Source: Cristatella mucedo | Lineage: Eukaryota > Bryozoa > Phylactolaemata > Cristatellidae | Direction of reading: 5' to 3' | Length of the DNA stretch: 64,000 bases | NCBI GenBank assembly: GCA_009760855.2 | Contig: WPIO01000007.1 | Location: 9,121,001 to 9,185,000 of the forward strand | Part shown: piece by piece, positions 31,530 to 43,600 of the stretch | How the letters are laid out: every line of letters begins with the position of its first letter | How positions within the stretch are numbered: the stretch's first letter is position 1 | Position numbers and translations under genes: made by a program | The notes under the pieces: model-generated | Seen by the model: the letters and a program-made list of their open reading frames with translations, nothing else | Database searches by the model: none | What the model was told of the DNA's origin: nothing

Positions 31530-31705
31530 GAGCCGTGATTGCACACTAGGTAAGGTGGTTGCTTTTCACGACCTCGGTTCCGAGGTCGTGGGTTCCGGTG
31601 TCGAATCCTTCAGTGGGCGATCCTTTATTGCTGCTGTAATCAGTGGTGATAGCCGTAAAGGGTCTCCTGTTGCTATACAAAAGAGGCTGCTAAATCAGCT
31701 AGTAT
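31530..31705 (+). mobile_element. SINE-1
   Basis: Complete copy, head gagccgtgattgcacactag to ggctgctaaatcagct. The B box is slightly disrupted (gtgggttccggtgtcgaatcc). Confidence 0.85.
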
Positions 31706-32139
31706 TTTATATGCCAGAAGTAGTTGAACCCGGCAGCAACCACGAGCATCCGATGCATCAAGATAGCAAACCAACATCCGTAGCGTAGAGAAGTTACGGT
31801 TAGCAGCTGCCATGACATGCAACAACTCTCTTGGCAGGGCTCAATGGACTAGAGTGCAGCTCTGCTGCAATGCCAAGACACCAACTTCCGGATCACTGAC
31901 CGACGAACCGACCGACTATTGCACGTCTTCTGCTTTTATGCAGCCTGAGCTATAGATTATTGCATAATCTGCTCTTAGCCATTATAATTCAGTCACCACA
32001 AGTAATGGATATCAGTCAGAATCTGGCTGATTTAGTATCCGGCCGTTTCAGCATCCTGCACTACTAAATTTTAGCAGCTTGCTAAACACCGTTGCTGCTT
32101 GGTCTTAGGGGAAAGGTGCTTGCTCTTTGTGACAGCCCG

Positions 32140-32188
32140 CCGCGCGACCTATCGTCGGGATGGGTAGCGCGACCGATAGGTCGTGCGG
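32140..32188. repeat. 15-bp inverted repeat, 19-bp spacer
   Basis: Left arm CCGCGCGACCTATCG (32140-32154) and right arm CGATAGGTCGTGCGG (32174-32188) pair with one mismatch. The left side follows a SINE-1b head fragment (32100-32135) and the right side meets the SINE-1 at 32200. Confidence 0.85.
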
Positions 32189-32199
32189 TGACATTAGGT

Positions 32200-32367
32200 G
32201 AGCCGTGATGGCGCACTAGGTAAGGTGGTTGCTTTTCACGACCTCGGTCCCGATGTCGTGGGTTCTAACCCTGCGGTGGGCGATCCTTTATCGCCACTGC
32301 AAGCGGTGGTGATAGCCTTAAAGGCCCTTCTGTCGCTATACAAAAGAGGCTGTTAAATCAGCTAGTA
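32200..32367 (+). mobile_element. SINE-1
   Basis: Near-consensus copy starting gagccgtgatggcgcactag and ending ggctgttaaatcagct. It follows directly on the inverted repeat at 32140-32188. Confidence 0.86.
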
Positions 32368-32597
32368 CTTACTTACTGAGAGATGCTGACCGAAGCCATT
32401 TTGATGGTTGGGTTTTTCAGTTTCCGAGTAACGATGGGTGTGGCCATAATAAGTAAGCAAGTTTTACTGCTTAAGAAGCTCTTGGTCTAGTGTTGCCTTC
32501 TTAATTTGTGGCCTAACCCGTTGGCTGAGACCCAGGGGCAACCAAGCCTGCCTACTTTCAGCTGGATATAATTGCAAAGCTTGAACTCCCTTACAGC

Positions 32598-33320
32598 CAA
32601 GCTGTTCACACATTTGTGACATCCCGTCTAGACTGGTGTAATTTGCTACTTGCTAGGCTACCTGGAGGTGCATAAAGATGCTTACAGTTGATGAAAATTC
32701 AGCAACCAGGCTTGTTTGTCGTGAATGTCACAGCTGGCTGCTATATTACATCACATCTCAGGGACCTGCACTTCTCCATATCACGGAGTGCATCGGCTTC
32801 CCTGGTTCTGTCGACATAGTTGGATCTCTTAAATTTTTATCGTTCAGGCTAGTCTATCTGAGGAAATCAGTCTTTGCATCCCACTATCTGCTAGTCCAAC
32901 TCTTACTCTTATCTCGTCCATCTCTAATCAACCTCAAATCCTTTGAAGGCAGTGCTTTCAGTGTCGTGCTTCCAAAGCACAGAACTCACTACAGCCCTGG
33001 TTTGGCCACGGGCGAGGTACTTGCCTTTAACGACCAAGATCGTGGGCTCGAGCCCCGTGGAATATGCGAAGCACCTGGGTATAAATTAAGCTCTCCCAGG
33101 GCGTAATACAAATTAGTTACATTTTTATTTTTTCCCTACTGACATCACGACATCCACTTACTAGCAATTTTTAAAATGAAGCTAAAAACTCACCTGCTCC
33201 ACAGCAGTTCTGATGTGCACTGAAACTGTGTATGTGATCGTCACTAAGCAGTTTACAAGCTTCCTTTCTGATTCTCAGAAAGCCCATAGAGATTTAGTTT
33301 TCCCACCGCTAATTACCTGC
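32598..33320 (+). mobile_element. LINE family A, degenerate copy interrupted by SINE-C
   Basis: It begins with the thumb segment (FVTSRLDWCNLLLARLP-like), passes LKSFEGSAFSVVLPKHRTH, is split at 32994-33130 by a SINE-C copy, and resumes with the tcacgacatccact / tgaagctaaaaactcacctg segment. The 3' hairpin is worn. Confidence 0.75.
32994..33130 (+). mobile_element. SINE-C inserted into LINE A
   Basis: gccctggtttggccacgggc head to gggcgtaatacaaattagtt and T-rich tail. LINE A sequence (gaactcact... / ...catcacgacatcc) continues on both sides. Confidence 0.82.
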
Positions 33321-33419
33321 CACAGGTAGTTAGTTATTTACTTTAGTTAGTTACTAATTACCTGCCCAGTTCAGGACTGCAGTCAATGTCAGTCTGGTCG
33401 AGCCATGCACACATGCATG

Positions 33420-33467
33420 CTGCAGGTCATACACGAGGTCATACTGCAGGTCATGCACTAGGTCATT
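33420..33467. repeat. 24-bp tandem duplication beside a LINE tail
   Basis: Two units ctgcaggtcatacacgaggt... and ctgcaggtcatgcactaggt..., directly left of the minus-strand LINE A tail. Confidence 0.8.
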
Positions 33468-33545
33468 ATAATAATAATAATACACTTGATATAGCACCCT
33501 CAGGGAACTCAATCTCTTTCTAGGCACTTTACATTTGCTGCAAAG
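33468..33545 (-). mobile_element. LINE family A 3' tail, minus strand
   Basis: AAT repeat, hairpin, ctgcaaag end. The direct repeat gcatgctgcaggtcatacac lies 35 bp to its left, and a near-identical copy (one mismatch) lies just to its right at about 33552. Confidence 0.82.
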
Positions 33546-36500
33546 AAACTTCGTGCATGCTGCATGTCATACACAGGCCCGAGTTCGGCGGTCTCGTTGC
33601 TGCTGTCCTGTCTCTAGCACGCCATGCAAGCTCTTCGAGTTTTCTTTTTTACCCAGAACCAGATCGAGCTAGAATTGCCTTACCTGCGGGTTACTTGCCC
33701 AGCGAATTTTCCTAATTGGGTAGGACCTTGAAATGGCCTTAGCTGCTGGCGATGGTAGGTGGCTGCTTACCCTCACCCCAGTCGAAAAAGCCTCTTGTGC
33801 ATGGTCCACCAGAGCTGGATTGTCCCGTGGTCCCTCATCGGCACGTCGAGGCCAAATGTTCTTATGAACTAACATTCTTATACGGGCAGTAAACTCTGAG
33901 CAAGCTAGTCTGAATTCTACCAAGAGGAATGATGAGTTGTTAAAGACGATCGGCTTTCTTTCAAATTTCACCGGCAGCCTCACAGTCAGAGTAGAATAGA
34001 AATACTAGGAGTTGGTCCCTTTCATAGGGTCATCAGCTGAACACTGTCTTGACGGTGTAAAGATTAGAAATCAGTGTGCACTGAAACCAGCAGTGAAAAC
34101 GAGAAGACTTGTAATTGTAGCACATTAAAGCAGCAAGCTAATAAATTCTGATCACCAAACATAACCAGCAAACGAGAGGGGAGAGAGAGAGAGAGAGGTG
34201 CAGCTGCAGACTCCCCCCCAGCTGTCGGCGGCAGGTTGATTTATGCTGGATAGTTGCAAATGAAATTTAGGCGAAATAGGCCACATTGTGACTATGCTAG
34301 GGATTATTAGCGGTTCCTGAAGTATAAGCACTAGTAAGCAGATATGTCACAATCTGTGGTCTAGGTCATATGAACCAGACCTATGTAGTGATGCTCAGTC
34401 AGTTTCATTTTGGGCTTCGAACTAGTGAATGCATGGCTGGTGCTGTACAGAGGTGACCGTCTGTGGCTATTAAATAGATTGCTCTACATTCTCCTTCATA
34501 CCTAGCTGAACTGCTGCACCAGTTTCAGCATCCTCGTGCCCACATGTCCTGAATAGACAAAAATTTGCTGTTCCATTCCTCTGCTTACAGACCTATGGCG
34601 ACATAGGTTTTTGCTTAGCAGGTCCTAGCATGTGGAACTCACTTCCACGATTCTTATGCAACGACAACTACTCTCCTGCTGCCGACTGTGGCACATCCTT
34701 TCCAGCCATCCTGAGATGTTACTTCCTTACTACTCACTATCTCAACTGGTCTCCTGATTCAGCTATGCTTCTCACTTTCTCTTTGTTGCATGAGATGAAG
34801 CCTGTTGGCTACCGAACGCACACCAAAAGTCGCTAAGGCTTTTGAGTGGTCTATAGAAAACTCTTGTTGTAACACCTTGCTTGCTCTTTGAGACTTTGTG
34901 GAGTTACAGACGGGGATTCATAACAACATCAACGACGGTAATGTTATGGAGCAGGCACTCTTGATTGCTGCCATTCTCTGCTACTGTCGGCATACCAGTG
35001 TGTATTGCTGCAGCATCTACGACTCTCTAGCCCTGCTTCGAGGGCCAGCTTCATCAGTTTTTTGGCACGCGCCTGCTTAAACCAGCTCCGGTTATGAGCA
35101 CCGTGTTTTTGGCCTAGTTCGACCCAGACGTAGGGGCTGCTACATGATCTACAGACAAAAACTCGTAGCACTCTTTGCAAGACGACTCATCGACAAGAGG
35201 AGAAGAAAGCTGGAGGCTTGACTCCTCAGATCTGCAAACGTCGACTTATGCGAATTGCACTGACTGCTTGCTTGATTAGCAGCAGTAAGTGTGAAATCGC
35301 ATTTTCATTAGCGATCCGTAATCCGTGGAGTACATTGGCTACCCAGGGAACCAACGTCTACTCTCGTCATATTTCCTGGTCGGCCACTGTGCTGGGCGAA
35401 AGCTACCTTTACCAACTTAGAGTGGAGGCTGTTTAATAGGTCACCATTGCATTGTCACCATCAACAAAGAGCTTTCAGGGAGCAAACCTAGAAGTCATCT
35501 ATCATCGTGGTTGAGCCAAGGGTACCGGTTCGGCAGCTACCTGGCCAAGTGGCAGGTACAGTATGGTATTGCACGACACAGTTACCGGATCTGTTACTTT
35601 GCAGCAGCGTCTCATTGTCTGCCCACCAATCTCATTAAAGCAGCCAAACTCGTATTCTTCGGATTACGGATCGCTAATAAAAATGCTCACGATTTCACAC
35701 CTGCTGCTTATCAAGCAAGTGGTCAATGCAATTCGCATAAGTCGACGTTTGTAGATCTGACTAAAACGGAAAGGCACCATCCCAGCTTCTAAACTTGGCC
35801 ACTTAAACGAGCTGGGTACAAATATCGGGCAAAGACGCTAAATGTCTGCCAAGAGGTAGTAGACTCCTAGGTGCTAGATGAGACCAAAACTCACTGCTGC
35901 TGATGCTGAGCTAGACCCAGGACCGAAAAAGCACGTCGGCCTCACAGCCTCTGAATTCACTATGCAAGGCAAAGGAACAAAGCACGTCGTGCTTTCTGGC
36001 CAGCGAGCCGCAGCAGACTGGACTTCAGCTGTGGACTCCTCGTCTGAAAGCTCTCCGTGACGAGTCTCCCGAACGAAGATCAGAGCAGCTACAATAGGCC
36101 AGACGCGCTCGAACATTGCCGCTGCTGGTTAATCGCCCTTGCATCCACTGCTCGTGGTCAACTTCGACTGGGGAATAAAGGACTCTCGTAGCTAGAATCT
36201 GTTTCCCTACTCGTGCATGACAAGTCAGCACTGTTGACTGACTGTGACATAAAAGTCATTATGTTTATTCAAAAAACCCGTAGAATTACATAAGGTAGGC
36301 CAATGCCACAGCTGCCACTGCCGTCGTGCCAACGATGTACACTGCTCGCCAGACAAAAATAAAACAAAGGAAAACAAACCAGGAAACAAGTTAGCGCTGA
36401 GTTGGGCCAGTGAGTTTTACCTCTCCATGTAGGTAGGTGCATCACCAGTCACAGTACGATAAGAAGTGAGTTGGGTCTGACACGATCCAAGGCTGCCGCT

Positions 36501-36887
36501 CAGTTGAGCATTAGGAATTCATTGGCGTCAGAAGAATCCTGTACATATCCCCCTGCCCACCTGTAAAGAGCACAAGCACGCGATATCAAATGACAGCAAG
36601 CCTGGTCAGCAAACTGAAGCCTCTTCAATAAGGAAGATGGTTGAGTGCGTGGAACAAGCTGACAAAAGATGTTGCAGCTATCGTCAATGGACACGGGACT
36701 CTTCGATGCAGCACCAGCAAAGTTCTCAGGCCAAGAGTTCAACACTATGCAGTACATCAGCAGCTACAAGAGTGCCTGCATCATATCGAAGTGTCCTATC
36801 CGAAAAATCCCTCCCTCCAAAAAAAAGCAAGCAGTCGCAGATTACTGGCGAGTATACAGACTGCCCCAATCGCACAAGTGATCGCAT
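33546..36887. other. Intergenic with one LINE B copy
   Basis: Outside 34505-34922 I see only short chance frames and no repeat match. Confidence 0.4.
34505..34922 (+). mobile_element. LINE family B, 5'-truncated copy
   Basis: [16 protein letters not shown]-like start, [20 protein letters not shown], then the 3' non-coding end gactttgtggagttacagac. The tail has degenerated. Confidence 0.78.
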
Positions 36888-37222
36888 TAGTTTGGCCCAG
36901 TGGTTAAGGTACCCGCTTCAACCAACAAAAATCCTAGCTGATTAAACAGCCTCTTTTGTATAGCGACAGAAGAGCCTTTACGGCTATCACCACCGCTTGC
37001 AGTGGCGATAAAGAATCGCCCACCGCAGGAATCAAACTCACGACCTCGGTCCCGAGGTCGTGAAAGCAACCGCCTTACCTAGTGTGCCATCACGGCTCAC
37101 CAAAGTCAATGTGAATGCATTTGAAGACCAAGCTCGAGGGCTCGAGCCCCGTGGCATATGTGAAGAGTCTGAATAGAGATACAATTTTCTTAGGGTGCTA
37201 TAAAAACGAATTATATATTTAT
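36888..37222 (+). mobile_element. SINE-C split by SINE-1
   Basis: The head tttggcccagtggttaaggt is at 36892. The body resumes after 37100 (ggctcgagccccgtggcata, tgaatagagatacaattttc, tataaaaacgaattata). Confidence 0.78.
36931..37100 (-). mobile_element. SINE-1 inserted in SINE-C
   Basis: Complete reverse copy. It separates the head (36888-36923) from the body (37101-37222) of a plus-strand SINE-C. Confidence 0.86.
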
Positions 37223-37619
37223 ATATCATCAGCCAAACAAATGATATGATTACTAATAATAATAATAAATAATAAATGATTACTAATCTTTAGGCAGTTA
37301 GAGTTTTAAGTGTTTCTTGTATCAAGTCTATCACTATTTACCAACATTTACATTATAAATTTTAGCCCCTCGAGCAAGGTTATCTCATGTCACATTGCCA
37401 ATTAAGCATCCCGTGAAGCACGGGCAAGCAGACCACAGGTATATGAGTAGTTATGAGCTTGACAAAAACTAAAAGTTAATAAAAAGCTCATATAAAAAGA
37501 AGCCGGCTTTACCTGAAAATCAGGCACTAATTCAGATACTGGCAAAAAGTCTGCACGATTTGTCAAACTCAAGCATGAAAAGATGTCACTTATCACACCA
37601 CTGCAGTAAGCCAAAGAGA

Positions 37620-38270
37620 CAATGCAGTTGGTCCATGCATTTGTGAGATCTCCAATCAACTTCTGTAACTCACTACTCACATGTCTTCTGGCCCATGCAA
37701 TAAGGAGTATACAGTTCATGCACAATTCTTCGGCTAAGGTTGGTCAGTCGTAAACTTTGCAGTTGCCACATTACACCACTTATCACCGACCTGCACTAGC
37801 TCCCTATCAAGCAGCATATCGACTCATTACTTGTCAATCACTTATAGGTCGCTTCATTCTCTTGCTCCAGCCTAACTATCTGATCTACTTCTCAATCAGA
37901 TTAAGCAACTTACTACCCAATCCTCCGACTCAAGTCGTTTAGTTGTGCCTCTAAAAAACCTCAAATACTTTACAGACGGTGCCTTTACTTTGTATACTCC
38001 AAAAGGCTGAAACTCCCTACCGACTGACGTCATGCCATCGCCTGAACTAATGACATTAAAAATGAAGCTAAAAGACCTCGTCCTCACAGCATTTGCTCAG
38101 TCGGCGTGCATTGTCCTTTTTTATGCTTATGCATGCTGACACTGTACACTTTATTGCTAACTAGTAGACATACTTCCTTTACATCTTATGCAAAGAAGCC
38201 GAGAAGGAGATGTAGTTCTCCTGATTCACTATACAAATGTCTATTATTATGATTATTACTATTATCATCA
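37620..38270 (+). mobile_element. LINE family A, degenerate copy
   Basis: Old copy with many indels: gttggtccatgcatttgtga (thumb start), LAPAYLSDLL-equivalent, KNLKYFTDGAFTLYTPKG-like and a worn 3' hairpin with a TATTATTATGATTATTA tail. It lies about 500 bp beyond the end of the TFCP2-like gene. Confidence 0.72.
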
Positions 38271-38607
38271 GATAGCTGGAGCTGCAGGAAAAAGTGATGC
38301 AAAACTACCGCAAGGACAGCTGGCATGATGGAGCATCACTTTGAAGGAGTGCCAGCCAAAATTCTTCTACCTGCAGCATCGGGTGTTACACAAAGCTCTG
38401 ATTTAATACCTTGTGTGTCAGATAAGTACGATCCGGCATAAGCTTTCACACGGGTGCCGTAAATTGCAGAAAGGACCATGTGGCATACATCAAGTACTAG
38501 CAACATCGCTTAAACTTTGAACTTGCAGGCACAGATAATTTGCACGGTAAGCACGGGTGCAGGGGCGAGCTATTCCAAGGACGTGTAAATTACACAATGC
38601 ACAATAT

Positions 38608-38613
38608 TTTAAT
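38608..38613 (-). promoter_or_regulatory. Candidate polyadenylation signal ATTAAA for the TFCP2-like gene
   Basis: A minus-strand ATTAAA lies about 155 bp past the stop codon, with T/G-rich sequence further along. It is a single hexamer match in AT-rich DNA, so weak evidence. Confidence 0.25.
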
Positions 38614-38765
38614 GTAAAAAGGTATATTTTAGGCATAAGCCAATCTGAGATGAAAATCAATAGCGAATGAAGAGCATGCTGCTCCACCAATGCGACATGT
38701 GATTCGATAGTTAGCGTCTTGGAAACGCTACTGCAACACCACAATGCAACGCTCACCCACACATT

Positions 38766-38971
38766 TTAACACCTACTCGGTATGACCTCCATCGAGTACT
38801 GGATACCGTCGGCCATGTTTTCGACAACGTCGTCGGTGACAATCACGCGCGCGTTAACTTGGGTGTGCAGCAAGACATCCGATACAATGGCAGGCGAAAC
38901 GCCGAATATGCACGTTAACTTTTCGATGAGTTCACCGAGTGAAGCCCTGCTCAGGTAGATGGCCTGAAACA
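38766..38971 (-). CDS. TFCP2-like last coding exon: C-terminal dimerisation domain
   Basis: It encodes [36 protein letters not shown] and [19 protein letters not shown], aligning with the conserved C-terminus of TFCP2 (AIYL, then I-LF-ISP). It ends at TAA. The acceptor at 38972-38973 (ccacattag) keeps phase 1 from the previous exon. A second acceptor at 38964-38965 (gtgtttcag) would need phase 0. Confidence 0.87.
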
Positions 38972-40624
38972 CTAATGTGGAGACCACTCCGTGAGGCATG
39001 CAAAAACAAATTCAATGCGCGCGCACGGCATAGAGGTGGGCACAATTCGCTCGGGCAAAACGAGAGCTGTGGCAACCGCCGAAAATATGAACATGCCGAG
39101 TCACTTGTCAAAGCGGGTGAATGAGTACGACTCCTGTCTCTGGTTTCAGAGAACACGGGGTTCAACTACTGATAAATGGCATGGGGTATTCTTTTTTTCT
39201 TGCCATCACGACTTCCCTTCAAGGTGACTTCCGGTTCAGTTATATGCTTTCTATCTGTATTCATTAGCAATGCAAGGTAGGAGAATCACGACATACCGAC
39301 GTGACCGTCTACAGCCTCTCATTCTCTATTACTTGGGCTGGGCAGTGCGGCCAACGCACGCTGCCGTGCCGTCCCCGAACGGGCTGGCTGGCTGGTGGGC
39401 AGGTGTGTGCCCGAATATTCCGTCAGTCTTTCCCCAATCCCAGCGGCAGCTGCTTGCTGGCTTACACGCAGCCTCGCCGGGCGACCGCGCAGTGCCGGTG
39501 ATGAACAGGCTGAGCCGCGGCCGCGTCTGCTTCTGAAGCAGGCTGTTGTTCAGCCGGATTCCGTCGGCCACACCGCATATCTGTATGAGCTCGTCCCTAG
39601 TGAGGCAGAGCAGGTCCGCACCTGCAGCGAGCATGGGCCGCCGCTTGCCAAGTCAGCTGCACTCGACGGTCTGCGCAGCCGTCGCCGACCGGCAAAACAG
39701 CCAGCAGCAGCAGCAGGCACGCTGCTGCTGCTGGCTGTGGCAGGCGCCGGTCGGGCGCTAAGCTGCACCATCGGCAATTCCTCTTGCAGCGACGCTTCAG
39801 CCGAGTTCGCGCGCCTGGCATACAGAAGCCGCGGGCTGAAGGAGCAAACACACGCTCGAACCACACGCACACAGTGCGAGTGGACCTCAGCAAAGGCACA
39901 AGGCCAAGGCAGGGTCGGATTGAAGAGCTGGGCAATTGACCCCTACTCCGAGAAAGCCATTGCTTTGCCCCTCTGTGTGTGGGGCAGCAGCAGCAGCAAT
40001 CGGAAATGCAAGATGTAGTTTGACATTCTCCTTAACGGCAGGTACGTGACAACACGCAGAACACCGAAGCGGGCTCAAAGACGTTTATTCACACGGACGC
40101 CGGAATGGGCCAGTATGCGACTGCCCCGCCCGGCGTCCTCGACATTACTCCCTGAGCCTTTGCAACCCGTTACTTGTATATCACTGTCATAAATCACAAC
40201 AGCCCATAAACCAACGACAGGGTCATAATCTCAAAATAGCCACACAAGAGACCGTTCATTTAATTCTAATTCCAAGGAGGAAAGAAAAAAGTGTAAATGC
40301 GACCCCCCCCCCCGAGAGCTGCCAGCTCGGCAGCTAGTAACGTCACAGTGCACCTACGCCGTCCCCTTGCTGTCGGTCGGCAATATTGTCGAAACAGTGA
40401 TTGGCACAAATTGCCAGAACGTATCGGCCACTGACATTTTCCATATCTCCCTGTCTTACAAGCACGCTTATCCACCAGTGAATTGATTACCTAGGGTCAT
40501 TTTTAGGGCCACCCAAAAAACGATTAAATACTTGCGCCATACTCCATGCAAAAACTGACAACTAAGGATCCAACAAAGACAAAATAGTCTTCTCGAAATT
40601 TTATGAGAAAAAGAAAGAAAGATA

Positions 40625-40680
<56 letters not shown>

Positions 40681-43600
40681 CAAGCAATTCTCTTCTGAGT
40701 GCATGGGAGTGAACACTGTACACAAGCTGGTGACTAAATAAATAAATCCTAGCTGATTTAACAGCCTCTTTTTGTATAGCAACAGAAGAGCCTTTACGGC
40801 TATCACCACCGCTTGCAGTAGCGATAAAGGATCGCCCACCGCAGAAATAGAACTCACGATCTCGGTCCCGAGGTCGTGAAAGCAACCGCCTTAGCTAGTG
40901 TGCCATCACGGCTCATGGTAATAACAGCAACTAACTAAGGCCAGTAGTCTACAAGCTAAATAATCAGCTTCCGACAGGAGCTAACGAACATAACTACAGC
41001 CATTTCACGGCTGCTTTGCACGAGCTAACGATTGTAGCTAGCGGGCACTGCCCGCAAAATGTGTACATTTGATCTGACAATGGCAGGTCATCTGGTTGCT
41101 GCTTCGGTTATCAGCTCACCTTATCGCCGTGTCTGTGCAAAATACTCAGGTCGGATACCTTGCACACGCTAATAACAGCATGCCCTTGCTCAGTAAGTAG
41201 GACAGTGTCGCCTCAGGACTGCGACTCCTCAAGGGAAATGCTGCACACCAAGTTCACAGAACACTTTTAATATGCCTCTACACAGTTGGGCAACCTAGCA
41301 GTCAAGCACAGAACTCGGAGAGGCACCTAGCAAAAGTCTTGAAAGAACTTGAAATGCATCCCTGCTGACCGACAGGCCGTCACAGTGCTGAGGATAAAAG
41401 GTATAAGTATGACATAATTAATCAGCTGACATTGACTCTCTGTTTGGCTTTTGGTGATACACTTTTCAGTTTTGCCTTGTGAACGTCAGCAATCCTTATA
41501 GCTGACAGGTTCTTAATAGGTTTTATGGGCAAGCCCATTTTTATACCTGTCACGACAGACCAAGTCCTTGACCACGAGCATCTACGCATTCCTGGAAAGT
41601 GCAAACATGTCTTGATGGCTCACAAGAAGATTTCCGTCCTGATTAATGCGTCTCGGGTACCAGAACACCAGCTTCACACATTAAAGCCCAATCTAACACC
41701 TTCTTGAGGCATCGACCGGAAAAACATTCTGTGGGACCCAGGGGAGGAGGGGGAGAGGGGGGCTTACAGCCCATCTCCCGGAAGCCAACTTGGATGTGAC
41801 ATTCGTCCGAGAATGCCAAGCCTCCCCAGCTTCAACGGAGTGACTATCGAGGCTCTGGGAGTGACAGCAGAGGCTTGTCGGGAAGCGAGCGTACAGGTCG
41901 GTGTGCAGGTTCGAGACGTTTCTACAAGGCGAGGTGATTGCTAATGAAGAGAGAAAAAAGGGAGGCAGCTGCTTCTGTGCACTAGCGGATGTATTTCTTT
42001 TTATCAAATGCAGCCATTAAAGACTCAATTCTCTTCAGATATGTCTGAAGGTTTTGCAGCTTCAGGCTCTGCAATTAGGATTGCTAGAATATTTCCCTTT
42101 TAAATTAGCCCAGCAGGTTGCTAAATTGGCACGATCTACAGTTACTAGCCGTGTCCCCTCACTTCACATTTCAAAAGAAGCTAAGAAAAACACTTGTTCC
42201 TCATTGTTTTTGCTGCTGTGTGCTTGGCACTGAAACCCAAGCATGCTATCACTAAGCCATTAACACACTTCCTTCCCCCACAAGTAAACGGCCCAGAAAG
42301 GTATTTAGCTCTCTCGGGGTGCTCAATAAAAGTTTTATTATTACTATTACGTTATTATTAACCGTAGCAAGTCACCAAAGGATCTCAGCACGAAGCCTTT
42401 CTATTCCTGGCTGTTCTACACCAGCACAGCACCATAAGGCCGAATAAGCAATATCCTTACATTAGGCTGCAGAAGCACCTGACTGTTAGCTCAAAACCCG
42501 GCTTCCTGATGATGGTCAATTAGCCTCATTTCAATTTACCGGAATGCCGCAGGCACTGCCACTCAGTAGAAACTAACAAACATTATTTTACCTTGAAGCT
42601 GAAGTAAGAAAAATGTACCTACAAGGCATCTGTCATCCAACCATCAACTTGTAAAATTGGGCTCAATCGGAAGTACACGAGCAATTCCGGTCTTGGCTTG
42701 TTAAACTTTGAGGACAGCAATCAGAATACTTGAGTATGTGTCACTCTTCCGGTGGCCAACGGGTAGTTGCCCACATAAGGGTCAACGATTAGCCCCCCCC
42801 CAAAAGTTTCCGGCTTAGGGTCCGGTCCGGTGGGACCATTAGGATCTGAGAGACACAGCAGCCGACATGCAGTTTTAAACCGTAGCTAAAGTAGATACGA
42901 GGGAGCTTTCCCTTGCGACAGTGCCTTAAATTGAATTTGCAGCTCGCCGGGGAGATCGCAAGATCATGTTTCAGCAACAAAGCAAGCGATTCAGGCCGCG
43001 TGCTTTTTCATCCACAAGTCAGGTCGTCCAGTTCAAAAGGCTCGGGGATGGCTTCAACGGTTTCTCGTGCAGCCCACTGAGGTGTGAATTATCGTAATAA
43101 ATCTTACGATAGCGACCGGTGTGAGAACTAGTCGTTCGATCAAGAAGTGCTCCGGATAGTTACGGATGGTCGCAAGACGGCAGCGAGCAGGCAGCAAGAA
43201 GACGAAACCTCTCTCTGCCCACGCTGCAGGGTGGTGAGAAATGTCGGGCAGCACTTACCGGTGAAATTCTGAAACATCCTCGAGCAGTGGCCGAATCTGT
43301 TGTCGTGCAGCCATTGCATCACCGTGAAAGAGCTAGAGGTGTGCGTGATGGCCGGTGAAGCAGAACATGCCGAGGGCTGCGACAAACAAACAGGCACCGA
43401 ATCATAATGCCCGACCCACGGCAGCAGGATGAGGTCGATAGCGAGGCCACACCAGACAGTGACATAATGGGAAACGAGGGAGGCAACATGACAGTGCGCA
43501 TTCGTGCTAGGCGTGCACACGTGATCTAGGCACTAGCGTTTGGCAGGCTCTACTGCGAAGCAGCTGCTCGATACAATAAACGCTAAGCAAAGAAAGCGCT

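Larger units (their letters stand above)
39622..43258. other. TFCP2-like intron before the SAM-core exon
   Basis: Contains the (GA)n tract, a SINE-1, a LINE A fragment and otherwise unrecognised sequence. Confidence 0.5.

Noticed and set aside
43332-43334. Acceptor at 43333-43334 for the TFCP2-like SAM exon
   Set aside because: It would require phase 2 from the linker exon, which ends in phase 0. The acceptor at 43377-43378 has a better pyrimidine tract and fits.
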